From Janthinobacterium sp. LM6 (GTDB lineage Bacteria > Pseudomonadota > Gammaproteobacteria > Burkholderiales > Burkholderiaceae_D), in the NCBI RefSeq assembly GCF_002002885.1, contig NZ_CP019510.1:2108001-2172000 (forward strand): a stretch of DNA of 64,000 nt, read 5' to 3'. A model generated the notes under the pieces. It saw nothing but the letters and a program-made list of their open reading frames with translations, had not been told where the DNA came from and searched no databases. This document shows, piece after piece, positions 15,681 to 25,214 of this stretch. The position numbers were made by a program, and so were the translations under genes. Positions within the stretch are counted from its first letter, which is position 1. Each line of letters opens with the position of its first letter.

Positions 15681-16877
15681 ATGCATATCCAGCCTACAGA
15701 TACCCCGCCCGAGCCGGTGGCGGCCGCCTCCACCGAGCCTGCCGGGCCACCTCCCGGCGCGCCCGTGGAGCATCCGGACGCATCCCTGCGTTTGCCGCTG
15801 CATGTCCATGCGCGCGGCATGGCGCTGGGCATCATCGCCACCGTCAGCTTCATTTATGCGCTGCAGTGGGCACAGAAATTCCTCATTCCCGTCCTTTTCG
15901 GCATTTTCATTGCCTATACCCTCAATCCCGTCGTCGCCTGGCTGGAAAAGCTGCGCCTGCCGCGCGCCATCGCCGCCACGGCCGTGACGGCCCTGATCCT
16001 GTTCGGCTCCATCGTCGTGGTCGAGCGCGTGCAGGGCGAATTCGAATCCATCGTGGAAGAATTGCCGGCCGCCACACATAAACTGTCGCGCCTGATCGCC
16101 GCCAATACGGGCGGCAAGAACAGCACCTTCCAGAAGATGCAGGCCGTGGCCAATGAAATCGAGCAAGTGGCCGCCGGCGCCGAAGCGCGCCGCAACAACC
16201 GCCGCGCCGCCGCGGCCGAGGCGCCCAACTTCAAGATCATGGACTGGGTCTGGGCCGGTTCGCTGGGCCTGGTGGGCTTCCTCAGCCAAGCCACCATGGT
16301 CATCTTCCTCGTGTTTTTCCTGCTGCTGTCGGGCGATACCTTCAAGCGCAAGCTCGTCAAGCTGACGGGGCCGTCGCTGAGCCGCAAGAAAGTCACCGTG
16401 CACATCCTGGAAGACATCAATACCTCGATCCAGAACTATATGTTCATGCTGCTCGTCACGAATGGCTTGCTGGCCGTCCTGATGTGGATCGCCCTGCGCG
16501 TGATCGGCCTGGAAAACGCGGGCGCCTGGGCCATCGTGGCCGGCTTGCTGCACATCATGCCGTATTTCGGCCCCTTGCTCATCACCATCGCCACGGGTCT
16601 GGTGGCCTTTTTGCAGTTCGAATCGCTGGAAATGGTCTTGCTGGTGACGGGCACGTCGATGGCCATCGCCACCCTGGTGGGCACCTTTGTCACCACCTGG
16701 ATGACGGGGCGCATCGCCCGCATGAATCCCACGGCCGTGTTCATCAGCCTGCTGTTCTGGGGCTGGCTGTGGGGCGTCTGGGGCTTGCTGCTGGGCGTGC
16801 CCATCATCGTCATCGTGAAAGTCGTCGCCGAGCGCGTGCAGGGCATGGAAGTGGTGGCCGAGCTGCTGGGCGAATAG
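15681..16877 (+). CDS. AI-2E (PerM) family transporter
   Basis: A 398-residue inner-membrane protein with eight predicted membrane helices in the AI-2E/PerM pattern and a soluble region in the middle (about 120-200). Typical C-terminal segments are present (GLLHIMPYFGPLLI and WGWLWGVWGLLLGVP). Members export small molecules or act as sodium/proton antiporters; the substrate is unknown. ATG at 15681 is preferred over an in-frame TTG at 15618. The ribosome site is weak (GGGA). A terminator follows. Confidence 0.88.
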   Translation: MHIQPTDTPPEPVAAASTEPAGPPPGAPVEHPDASLRLPLHVHARGMALGIIATVSFIYALQWAQKFLIPVLFGIFIAYTLNPVVAWLEKLRLPRAIAATAVTALILFGSIVVVERVQGEFESIVEELPAATHKLSRLIAANTGGKNSTFQKMQAVANEIEQVAAGAEARRNNRRAAAAEAPNFKIMDWVWAGSLGLVGFLSQATMVIFLVFFLLLSGDTFKRKLVKLTGPSLSRKKVTVHILEDINTSIQNYMFMLLVTNGLLAVLMWIALRVIGLENAGAWAIVAGLLHIMPYFGPLLITIATGLVAFLQFESLEMVLLVTGTSMAIATLVGTFVTTWMTGRIARMNPTAVFISLLFWGWLWGVWGLLLGVPIIVIVKVVAERVQGMEVVAELLGE

Positions 16878-16894
16878 TTTGCGGCAGCACAAGA

Positions 16895-16920
16895 AAAACG
16901 GCGCCCGCGGGCGCCGTTTT
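16895..16920. terminator. Bidirectional intrinsic terminator
   Basis: A 13-base arm (16895-16907) is followed directly by its complement (16908-16920), with A and T ends. It separates the convergent AI-2E and YihY/BrkB genes. Confidence 0.88.
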
Positions 16921-16937
16921 GACATGCGTCAGCCAGC

Positions 16938-17885
16938 TCAGGACTGGTGGCGTTTCAATATCTTGACTTGCACGTCGCCATCGTCCGTCTTCGGCATATC
17001 CTTCATGCTGCCCAGCTGCAGGGCGAACTGGCGCGTAAACTCGGCGCCCAGGAAGAAGATTTGCGCCGAGTAATATACCCACAGCAGCAGGGCCACCAGC
17101 GACCCGGCCGCGCCATAGCTGCTGGCCACGCCGCTATTGCCGATATACACGCCAATTGCATATTTCCCCAGGGAAAACATGAAAGCCGTGCCCACGGCGC
17201 CGATCACCACGTCGCGCCAGGACAGGCGCACGCGCGGCAGCATTTTATAGATGACGGCAAACAGGCTGGCGATGACGGCAAAGCCGATCAGGTTCGACAA
17301 AATGGTAAACAGCACGGCCGTGTCTTTCCACACGCCTTCCCAGAAGTTGGCGAGGATGGCCATGGCCGCATTGACCACCAGCGACACCATCAGCAGGAAG
17401 GCCAGCACCAGCACCAGGCCGAAGGAGAGCAGGCGCGTGCGCAGCATGTCCCAGGCGCCCGCTTCCTTCAGCGGCGGTACTTGCCAGATTTCATCCAGAC
17501 TGGCTTTGAGCTCGGCAAACACGCTGGTGGCGCCAAACAGCAGCAGGGCGCTGGCGATGAGGGTGGCGATGCGGCCCTGCTCATGGTTCTTCGCGCCGGC
17601 CAGCACCAGCTGGATGGCTTCGGCGCCCTGCGTGCCCAGCAAGCCCTGCAATTGCCCCATCAGCTCGCCGCGCGCGGCGGCCGGGCCATAGAAAAAGCCC
17701 GCGATGGCGATCACCAGCACGAGGATGGGGGCGATGGAAAACAGGGTGTAATAGGCGAGGGCGGCGCCCTTGCTCGAGGCGCGGTGTTCCAGCCATTCGG
17801 TGACGGAACAGACGATGACGCTGCGCATCTGCTTGCTGAACGGCGCCAGGCCGGCCAGTCGGGGATAGCGGGTAGATAAATTCAT
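16938..17885 (-). CDS. YihY/BrkB (virulence factor BrkB) family membrane protein
   Basis: A 315-residue inner-membrane protein with six predicted helices and the family segments AALAYYTLFSIAPILVLVIA near residue 40 and GAAGSLVALLLWVYYSAQIFFLG near residue 250. The family role is unsettled. The ATG at 17885 (MNLSTRYP) is preferred; the frame is open further upstream through a terminator, which argues against a longer protein. The ribosome site is weak. Confidence 0.87.
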   Translation of the reverse strand: MNLSTRYPRLAGLAPFSKQMRSVIVCSVTEWLEHRASSKGAALAYYTLFSIAPILVLVIAIAGFFYGPAAARGELMGQLQGLLGTQGAEAIQLVLAGAKNHEQGRIATLIASALLLFGATSVFAELKASLDEIWQVPPLKEAGAWDMLRTRLLSFGLVLVLAFLLMVSLVVNAAMAILANFWEGVWKDTAVLFTILSNLIGFAVIASLFAVIYKMLPRVRLSWRDVVIGAVGTAFMFSLGKYAIGVYIGNSGVASSYGAAGSLVALLLWVYYSAQIFFLGAEFTRQFALQLGSMKDMPKTDDGDVQVKILKRHQS

Positions 17886-17900
17886 GATGGCTTTCAATGC

Positions 17901-17928
17901 AAAAAAGGGGCGCGAGCCCCTTTTTTTA
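17901..17928 (-). terminator. Intrinsic terminator of the OmpA porin gene
   Basis: AAAAAAGGGGC (17901-17911) and GCCCCTTTTTT (17916-17926) form a stem with a short loop. On the minus strand the T-run follows the stem, just past the stop codon of the OmpA gene. Confidence 0.88.
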
Positions 17929-17955
17929 TTCACAAGTGGCGTACCACTGTTGAGC

Positions 17956-18981
17956 TTACTGCACGCGGCGTTCGATGGTGATCTGTTCCACTTCAACGCG
18001 GCGGTTTGGTTCCAGGCACTTGATCAGGTCGGCACGCTTCTTGTTATCGCAGGTGACGACAGGATTGGTGGAGCCCTTGCCTTCGGCCGTCAGGCGGTTG
18101 GCGGCCACACCATGGGCGACCAGGTATTCCTTGACTGCATCAGCGCGCTGCTGCGACAGTTTCAGGTTGTACTTGGGCGAACCGATGCGGTCGGCATAAC
18201 CACTGATGACGACGTTGTTGACGTCCGGCGCTGCGTTCAGCACGCGGGCGATTTCGTCGAGCTTGGTCTGTGTCGGACCCAGCTTGGCGCTGTCGAACGC
18301 GAACAGTTCCGTTGCCGCCATCGTCACTTTTTCAAAGCGTGGCGGCGGTGGCGGCGGTGGTGGCGGCACGACCACGACGACTTCCTCGCGCACTGGCGGC
18401 GGTGGCGGTGGCGGCGGCGGTGCAGGCGGTTTGTCGAACGCGAAGTTCAGGCCCACGGTGACATAGTAATTGTTGGACTTGCTGCTCGGGTCGAAGGTAT
18501 TGCCGCGCAGGAAGCCGTGCACATTGCGCACGTCAGCCTGGAACGACAATTGATCGTTGATCGTGGACTGGAAGCCCAGGCCCACGCTGGCGTAAGGCGA
18601 GCTCTTGCTGCGCTCACCGAAGGCGAAGCTGGTGTCCTTGTCGCGCTGCATGCCGGCACCGACCAGCAGGAAGGGACGGAAGGCTTTGCGCGAGAACATG
18701 TACAGGCCGTCTACGCCCAGCGTATTTTGCTGGTAGCGCTGACCGCCATCCTTGGAGCGGGCGTACGTGGTGCCCAGCTGGATATCCCAGTCCGGCGAAA
18801 CGGGTTTACCGAAACGCAAGCCTGCGCCATAGCCGGTTTTATCCGTGGCGAAGTCGGAATCTGGCTTGAGTGCGTTGAGGCTGGGTTGAATGTACCAGGA
18901 GGGATTGATTTCCTGGGCCTGTGCGCCGAGGGCGGAGCACAGTACTGCGGCGGCGACGGCGATTTTTTTTAGATTATTCAC
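17956..18981 (-). CDS. OmpA-type outer-membrane protein, Pro-rich hinge
   Basis: A 341-residue protein with a signal peptide (cleavage after GAQA, about 23), an eight-stranded OmpA-like beta barrel (about 25-190), a long Pro-rich hinge (two runs of nine Pro flanking REEVVVVV), and a C-terminal OmpA peptidoglycan-binding domain (ISGYADRIGSPKYNLKLSQQRA, NRRVEVEQ). It ties the outer membrane to peptidoglycan. The start is GTG at 18981, preceded by GGGAGTTACTT; reading further upstream gives no signal peptide. The hinge is coded by GGC/GGT-rich repeats that may slip. Confidence 0.9.
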   Translation of the reverse strand: MNNLKKIAVAAAVLCSALGAQAQEINPSWYIQPSLNALKPDSDFATDKTGYGAGLRFGKPVSPDWDIQLGTTYARSKDGGQRYQQNTLGVDGLYMFSRKAFRPFLLVGAGMQRDKDTSFAFGERSKSSPYASVGLGFQSTINDQLSFQADVRNVHGFLRGNTFDPSSKSNNYYVTVGLNFAFDKPPAPPPPPPPPPVREEVVVVVPPPPPPPPPRFEKVTMAATELFAFDSAKLGPTQTKLDEIARVLNAAPDVNNVVISGYADRIGSPKYNLKLSQQRADAVKEYLVAHGVAANRLTAEGKGSTNPVVTCDNKKRADLIKCLEPNRRVEVEQITIERRVQ

Positions 18982-19451
18982 AAGTAACTCCCAACGTTGA
19001 TAAGAGATTTTCTCTACTGCATCAATGCGACAACTGCCAGACATGCTATTGCTAGAGGTAGACGACAATTCCAGGTGCGCTTTCTTGCGATAAATGCACT
19101 GCTGTTGGACTAGAGAATACGGTTGCAGGTTCAAGTGGTCGGTGCGTTGGCGCACAAAGCATTGTTGTATATCAATGGTGTTGCAGATTCACGACAAAGA
19201 CTTCGCTGTTGAAAAAAACTAATTCGCCTCGGTAAATTTTTGCAATCGCGGCCACTTCCTGGCGCCGCGACCAGAGGCAATCGTACGACTTGTTACTAGC
19301 GTGCCACTGTATATTAGCAATAATGATGAGCTTGATAACTAATATTACATTGATGTTGTATTCCTGCCGCGTTCTGTTGCCTTGCCGGGCTTCCTCCGGG
19401 CAACTTTTACGCGCCGCAGCCAGCTCCCCACTTTTCATCAAGGAGTCACCC
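18982..19451. other. 470-base divergent control region, no gene seen
   Basis: This AT-richer gap lies between the divergent OmpA and alpha-2-macroglobulin genes and must hold both promoters. Several TTG- and TAT-rich stretches are present around 19180-19360, but none stands out as a clear -35/-10 pair. I see no convincing coding sequence in it. Confidence 0.5.
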
Positions 19452-22400
19452 GTGCCTGATCACCCCCGTGTTGTTTCTTCCCCGCTGTCCGGCAAACTGG
19501 GTCCGCTATGTCTGCTGGGCCTGCTGCTGTCGCCGGGTCTGGCCATGCCGGCCTGGGCCGATAGCGGCGTGTCCTTGTTTTCGCCGAGCGGCACGGTCAA
19601 GGCCGTGCGCCAGGTGCGGGCCCAGTTCGCCACGCCGATGGTGCCGTTCGGCGACATGGGCTTGTCCGCGCCGTTCGCCATCGATTGCGGCAAGGCCGAG
19701 CCTGGCGTCGTGGCGGGCGCGGGGCGCTGGGCCGACGAGCGCAACTGGAACTTTGATTTCGAGCGCGACTTGCCGGCCGGCGTGGCGTGCAGTTTTAGCT
19801 TGAAAGCGGGGCTGAAGGACGTGGCGGGCCAGCCCTTGCAGGGAAGCACATCCTACCGTTTCAGCACGGGCGGGCCGGCCATCGTCGAGGCCGTACCGTA
19901 TGACGGCCAGCCGTATATCGATGAAAACCAGATCTTCGTGCTGGGCCTGGACGCCGCGCCGAACGAGGCCAGCGTGGCCGCCAACGCGTATTGCCGCGCC
20001 GACGGGATCAATGAAAAGATTCCCGTGCGCCTGCTCAAAGGCAAGGAACTGGAGCAGGTCTTGACCCTGCGCAAGAGCTTTCTCGACCGCTACCTGACCG
20101 TGTATTTCAAGAAGCGGGGCACGGTCTGGAAAGTGGGCATGCCCGTCGCCAGCAAGGGCGCGCCGCCGCTGCCCGTCACCGTGCTGCAGTGCAAGCGCAG
20201 CTTCCCCGCCAATGCCAAGGTGTCGCTCGTGTGGGGCGAGGGCATCGCCAGCGCCAGCGGCATCGCCACGGACAAGGCGCAAACCCTGCAGTTCAAGACG
20301 CGGCCCGATTTCACGGCCAAGTTCAGCTGCGAGCGCAGCAATCCGAAGGAGCAGTGCATCCCCTTCCTGCCCATGCGCGTGCAGTTTTCCGCGCCCGTGA
20401 GCGCGGCGCAGGTGCGCGCCATGACCCTGAAGGGGGGCGGCAAGACGTATGCGCCGACGATATCAAAAGACGAGGAAAAGGCGCAATTCCTGTACGGCGC
20501 CACCTTCAACGGTCCGTTTCCCGTGCAAGCCAGTTTCGTGCTGAACTTGCCGCCGAAATTGACGGATGATGCGGGCCGCGTCTTGCTCAACCGCGCGCGC
20601 TTCCCCATGACGGTGCGCACGGGCGAACAGCCGCCGCTGCTCAAATTCCCGGCCCCGTTCGGCATCATCGAAGCGAAGGGCGACGGCTTGCTGCCCGTCA
20701 CCGTGCGCAATATCGAGCCCGTGCTGTCAGGCAAGGAAGTCGCGCAAGCCTCGGCTGCCGCCACGGGCGCCACCTTGCGCGTGCCCGACAATGACGACAA
20801 GTTCATCATCGAGTGGATGCAGCGCCTGGCCGGCAATGGCGACGGGGGCGAATACTGGCAGCCGTACGCCCAATATGCGGGCAACATGAGCAAATCCGTG
20901 CTGGCGGACGCCCCCGGCACGCGCCCCCTCAGCCTGCCGCGCCCCGATGGCAAGAAAACCTTTGAAGTGATCGGCATCCCCCTGCAAAAGCCGGGCTTTT
21001 ATGTGGTCGAGCTGGCCAGCCCCATCCTGGGCAAGGTGCTGCTGGGCAAACCGACGACGGCCTACATCCGCACGGCCGCGCTGGTGACGAATCTGGCGGC
21101 CCACTTCAAGCACGGCGCGCAATCGTCGCTCGTGTGGGTGACGTCGCTGGACAAGGGCGCGCCTGTTGCGAAAGCGCAAGTGGCCGTGCGCGACTGCGCC
21201 GGCAAGCTGCTGTGGCAAGGCGCCACGGGCGCGGACGGCGTGGCGCACATCCCCGGCGAGCTGGCCAATTCCAGCTGCAAGAATAATGGCCGCTACTTTA
21301 TCAGTGCACGCAGCGGCGGCGACATGACGTTCACGCTGTCGGACTGGGTGGGCGGCATCGAAGCCTGGCGTTTCAATTTGCCCACGGACGACACGCGCGC
21401 CGACAACACCTTGCTGGCCACGGTTTTCGACCGCACCTTGCTGCGCGCCGGCGAAACCGTGCACATGAAGCATTTCATCCGCAAGCACACGGGCGAGGGC
21501 ATGAGCCTGGTCGACAAGAACAACGGCCCCGGCAGCGCCACGTCCGTCGTCATCACGCACCAGGGCAGCGACCAGAATTACCAGTTGCCCCTGCGCTGGT
21601 CCGCCGGCGGCACGGCGGAAAGCGACTGGCTCATTCCCGCCGACGCCAAGCAGGGAGAGTACAGCGTGACGATGGCGGGCCGTCCATCCGGCAGTTTCCG
21701 CGTAGAAGCCTTCCGCGTGCCGACCATGAAAGCCGTGCTGCAGGGACCGAAGGCCCCCGCCGTGCAGGCGAAGCAGCTGGCCCTCGATGCGCAAATCACG
21801 TATCTGGCCGGCGGCGCCGCCACGAATGCGCCCGTCAAGCTGCGCACGGTGCTGCAGGACAAGAGCGTGACGTTTGCCGACTATCCCGATGTCAGCTTCA
21901 GCAATGGCGACGTGAAGGAAGGTCTTGTCAAACAGGGCACGGGCTACGACGACGATGAGGGCGAATGGCAGGACGAAGGCCATGGCGTTGCCGGCGCCGG
22001 CGCGGCGGCCGCGCGCACGCAAAGCTTGACCCTGGACAAGGCGGGCGGCGCGCGCATCGTCATCGACCAGCTGCCGCAGCTGTCCACGCCGCGCGACCTG
22101 GTGGCGGAAATGGCCTTCCAGGATGCGAATGGCGAGACGGCCTCGGTGGCTGCGCGGGTGCCGCTGTGGCCGTCCAACTATGTGATCGGCATCAAGCCCG
22201 ACGCCTGGGCCCTGAGCAAGGATGCGTTCAAGTTCACGGTCGCCGTGCTGGGCACGAATGGCAAGCCCGTGGCGAACGCCCCGGTCGCCGTGGACTTCTT
22301 CCAGCGCAACAGCTATTCGCACCGCCGGCGGCTGATCGGCGGTTTCTATGCATATGAAAACAGCAGCGAAGTGGTCAAGCTGGGCCCTGCATGCTCGGGC

Positions 22401-25214
22401 AAGACGGACGCCAAGGGCCTGCTGATGTGCGACGTGAAGGCGCCCGCCAGCGGCAATCTGATTTTGCGCGCGCGCACGCAGGATACGTCCGGCAACGCGG
22501 CGGTGGCCAACCGCGAAACCTGGGTGGCCGGCAGCGGCGACTGGTGGTTCAACGCCAGCGACAATGACCGCATCGACGTGCTGCCGGAAAAGAAACGCTA
22601 TGAACCAGGCCAGGAAGCAAGCTTGCAGGTGCGCATGCCGTTCCGCTCGGGCACGGCACTGATCACGGTCGAGCGCGAAGGCATCCTCGACACCTATGTA
22701 CGCCAGCTCAATGGGCGGGAACCGGTGGTGACTATCCCGGTCAAACCGAACTATGCACCGAATGTGTATGTCTCCGTGTTTGTCGTGCGGGGCAGGGTCG
22801 ATGGCGTGCAGCCGACGGCCTTGGTCGACCTGGGCAAGCCGGCTTACAAGATGGGCATTGCACCGCTGAACGTGGGTTGGCAGGCGCATGAACTGAACGT
22901 CATGGTGGTGTCCGACAAGGAAGTATATAAAACACGCGACAAGGCGGAAGTGTCCGTGCGCGTGCGCCGCGCCGATGGCAAGCCGCTGCCGGCGGGCGCC
23001 GAAGTGGCGCTGGCAGCCGTCGACACGGGCTTGCTGGAGCTGATGCCCAACGATAGCTGGAAATTGCTCGACACCATGATGGCGCAGCGCAGCCTGCAGG
23101 TGGAAACGGCGACGGCCCAGATGCAGGTGATCGGCAAGCGCCATTTCGGCCGCAAGGCCTTTCCGGCAGGCGGGGGCGGCGGCAAGGGCGCCAGCCGCGA
23201 GCTGTTCGACACCCTGCTGTTCTGGAAGGGCACCGTCAAGCTCGACGCCAAGGGCGAAGCGACCGTGCAAGTGCCGCTCAACGATTCCCTGACGGGCTTC
23301 CGCATCGTCGCCATCGCCAGCGCGGGCAAGGAATTGTTTGGTACGGGCAGCACGGACATCCGCAGCTCGCAAGACTTGATTTTGATGTCGGGCTTGCCGA
23401 CCCTCGTGCGCGAAGGCGACCAGTTGCGCGCCGGATTTACCGTGCGCAACACCTCGGCCGCATCCTTGAGCGTGGACCTCAACGCCAGTGCGGCCGGCAA
23501 AGCCTTGCCGCGCCAGAGCTTGACCTTGGCGGCGGGCGAAGCGCGCGAAACGGGCTGGGATTATCAGGTGCCGCTCGGCGCGACCAGCATTGTGTGGGAG
23601 ATAGTCGCGAAGGCGGGAAACGGGTCTGGCAACACCACCGATAAACTGAAAATCACGCAAAAAGTGGGCCAGGCCACGCCCGTGCGCACGTATCAAGCCA
23701 CCTTGCAGCAAATCGACAAGCCCATCAATATGTCCGTGCAGATGCCGGCCGGCGCCTTGCCGGGCCGGGGCGGCATCCAGACGAGCTTTGTCGCCAAACT
23801 GGGCGGCGAGCTGCCCGGCGTGCGCGAGTACATGGCGGCCTATCCGTACACGTGCTTCGAGCAAAACACGTCGAAGGCCATCGCCCTGCAAGACCAGGAT
23901 GCGTGGAACAAGCTGGCCGCCAGCCTGCCTGCCTACCTGGACAGCGACGGCCTGCTGAAATACTTCCCCATCATGGAGCAGGGCAGCGACAGCCTGACGG
24001 CGTATGTGTTGTCGGCAACCCGGGAGGCGGGCTATGCGATTCCCGAACAGACGAAAAACCGCATGGAAGCAGCCTTGACGGCCTTCGTGCAGGGCCGCAT
24101 CGTGCGCCGTTCCGCGCTGGATACGACCGACCTGGCCGTGCGCAAGCTGGCCGCGCTGGAAGCGCTGTCGCGTTCGAACAAGGTGCCGCCCGATGCGCTG
24201 GAGAGCATCAGTATCAGCCCGAACCTGTGGCCGACGTCCGCCGTCATCGACTGGAGCTTGTTGCTGCAACGCACGCCAAGCCTGGCGCGCCGCGATGTCC
24301 TGCTGGCCGAGGCGCAGCAGATATTGCGCGCGCGCCTGAATTTCCAGGGTACGACCATGGGCTTTTCCACCGAGCGCAAGGATAACTGGTGGTGGCTGAT
24401 GGTCTCCGGCGACGTCAATGCCAACCGTTTATTGCTGGCCGTAATGGACAATCCGGCGTGGAAGGACGACATCGGCCGTCTGGTGCGCGGCAGCATGGGC
24501 CGGCAAAAGAAGGGCCGCTGGGATACGACGGTGGCCAACGCCTGGGGCACCCTGGCGATCGCCAAGTTCTCGGCCAAGTTCGAAGCCACGCCCGTGACGG
24601 GCGCCAGCGCCGTCAAGCTGGGCAGCGATACGCAAGCGCTCGTGTGGAATGGCGCGGCGAAGGTCGGCCCCGTGCTGCAAGCGTGGCCGAAGGGCACGGA
24701 CACCCTGGGTCTGGCGCACAGCGGCACGGGCAAGCCTTGGGCCACCGTGCAAAGCCTGGCGGCCATCCCGCTCAAGGCGCCCGTCTCCAGCGGTTACACG
24801 ATCAAGAAAACCATGACGCCTGTGGAACAGAAGAGCACAGGCCAGTGGTCGCGCGGCGATGTCTACCGCGTGCGCCTGGACCTGTCGGCGCAGGCGGACA
24901 TGAGCTGGGTGGTGGTCGACGACCCGATCCCGGCCAGCGCCACGGTGCTGGGCAATGGCCTGGGCCGCGATTCGCAGCTGCTGACGGCCGGCGAAAAGAA
25001 CACGGGCTGGGTCTGGCCCACGTTCGAGGAACGGGCCTTCGACGCCTTCCGCGCCTATTACGCCTTCGTGCCGAAGGGTAACTGGAGCGTGGAATACACG
25101 GTGCGCCTGAACAATGCGGGCGACTTCAGCCTGCCGGCCACGCGCATCGAAGCGATGTATTCGCCCGAGATGTTTGGCGAAGCGCCGAACGCGAATGTCA
25201 AGGTGGCGCAGTGA
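19452..25214 (+). CDS. Bacterial alpha-2-macroglobulin (YfhM-like), thioester type
   Basis: A 1920-residue periplasmic protein with a signal peptide (cleavage after PAWA, about 36; no lipobox). MG-type beta domains are followed by the alpha-2-macroglobulin core. The thioester motif CFEQ is present with Cys1468, followed by the helical complement-like domain. Such proteins trap periplasmic proteases. It is longer than E. coli YfhM (1653 residues). The start is GTG at 19452 with CAAGGAG 6 bases upstream. The stop overlaps the GTG start of the PBP1C gene, so the pair is translationally coupled, as in E. coli yfhM-pbpC. Confidence 0.92.
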   Translation: MPDHPRVVSSPLSGKLGPLCLLGLLLSPGLAMPAWADSGVSLFSPSGTVKAVRQVRAQFATPMVPFGDMGLSAPFAIDCGKAEPGVVAGAGRWADERNWNFDFERDLPAGVACSFSLKAGLKDVAGQPLQGSTSYRFSTGGPAIVEAVPYDGQPYIDENQIFVLGLDAAPNEASVAANAYCRADGINEKIPVRLLKGKELEQVLTLRKSFLDRYLTVYFKKRGTVWKVGMPVASKGAPPLPVTVLQCKRSFPANAKVSLVWGEGIASASGIATDKAQTLQFKTRPDFTAKFSCERSNPKEQCIPFLPMRVQFSAPVSAAQVRAMTLKGGGKTYAPTISKDEEKAQFLYGATFNGPFPVQASFVLNLPPKLTDDAGRVLLNRARFPMTVRTGEQPPLLKFPAPFGIIEAKGDGLLPVTVRNIEPVLSGKEVAQASAAATGATLRVPDNDDKFIIEWMQRLAGNGDGGEYWQPYAQYAGNMSKSVLADAPGTRPLSLPRPDGKKTFEVIGIPLQKPGFYVVELASPILGKVLLGKPTTAYIRTAALVTNLAAHFKHGAQSSLVWVTSLDKGAPVAKAQVAVRDCAGKLLWQGATGADGVAHIPGELANSSCKNNGRYFISARSGGDMTFTLSDWVGGIEAWRFNLPTDDTRADNTLLATVFDRTLLRAGETVHMKHFIRKHTGEGMSLVDKNNGPGSATSVVITHQGSDQNYQLPLRWSAGGTAESDWLIPADAKQGEYSVTMAGRPSGSFRVEAFRVPTMKAVLQGPKAPAVQAKQLALDAQITYLAGGAATNAPVKLRTVLQDKSVTFADYPDVSFSNGDVKEGLVKQGTGYDDDEGEWQDEGHGVAGAGAAAARTQSLTLDKAGGARIVIDQLPQLSTPRDLVAEMAFQDANGETASVAARVPLWPSNYVIGIKPDAWALSKDAFKFTVAVLGTNGKPVANAPVAVDFFQRNSYSHRRRLIGGFYAYENSSEVVKLGPACSGKTDAKGLLMCDVKAPASGNLILRARTQDTSGNAAVANRETWVAGSGDWWFNASDNDRIDVLPEKKRYEPGQEASLQVRMPFRSGTALITVEREGILDTYVRQLNGREPVVTIPVKPNYAPNVYVSVFVVRGRVDGVQPTALVDLGKPAYKMGIAPLNVGWQAHELNVMVVSDKEVYKTRDKAEVSVRVRRADGKPLPAGAEVALAAVDTGLLELMPNDSWKLLDTMMAQRSLQVETATAQMQVIGKRHFGRKAFPAGGGGGKGASRELFDTLLFWKGTVKLDAKGEATVQVPLNDSLTGFRIVAIASAGKELFGTGSTDIRSSQDLILMSGLPTLVREGDQLRAGFTVRNTSAASLSVDLNASAAGKALPRQSLTLAAGEARETGWDYQVPLGATSIVWEIVAKAGNGSGNTTDKLKITQKVGQATPVRTYQATLQQIDKPINMSVQMPAGALPGRGGIQTSFVAKLGGELPGVREYMAAYPYTCFEQNTSKAIALQDQDAWNKLAASLPAYLDSDGLLKYFPIMEQGSDSLTAYVLSATREAGYAIPEQTKNRMEAALTAFVQGRIVRRSALDTTDLAVRKLAALEALSRSNKVPPDALESISISPNLWPTSAVIDWSLLLQRTPSLARRDVLLAEAQQILRARLNFQGTTMGFSTERKDNWWWLMVSGDVNANRLLLAVMDNPAWKDDIGRLVRGSMGRQKKGRWDTTVANAWGTLAIAKFSAKFEATPVTGASAVKLGSDTQALVWNGAAKVGPVLQAWPKGTDTLGLAHSGTGKPWATVQSLAAIPLKAPVSSGYTIKKTMTPVEQKSTGQWSRGDVYRVRLDLSAQADMSWVVVDDPIPASATVLGNGLGRDSQLLTAGEKNTGWVWPTFEERAFDAFRAYYAFVPKGNWSVEYTVRLNNAGDFSLPATRIEAMYSPEMFGEAPNANVKVAQ

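Noticed and set aside
18336..18425. GGC/GGT repeats as an extragenic repeat array
   Set aside because: They code for the poly-Pro hinge of the OmpA porin on the minus strand.
20727..24269. A reading frame of 1180 codons on the minus strand opposite the alpha-2-macroglobulin gene
   Set aside because: It is rich in His, Arg, Gly and Ala, has no recognisable domain, and lies opposite a gene with clear motifs. High-GC coding DNA commonly leaves the antisense frame open.
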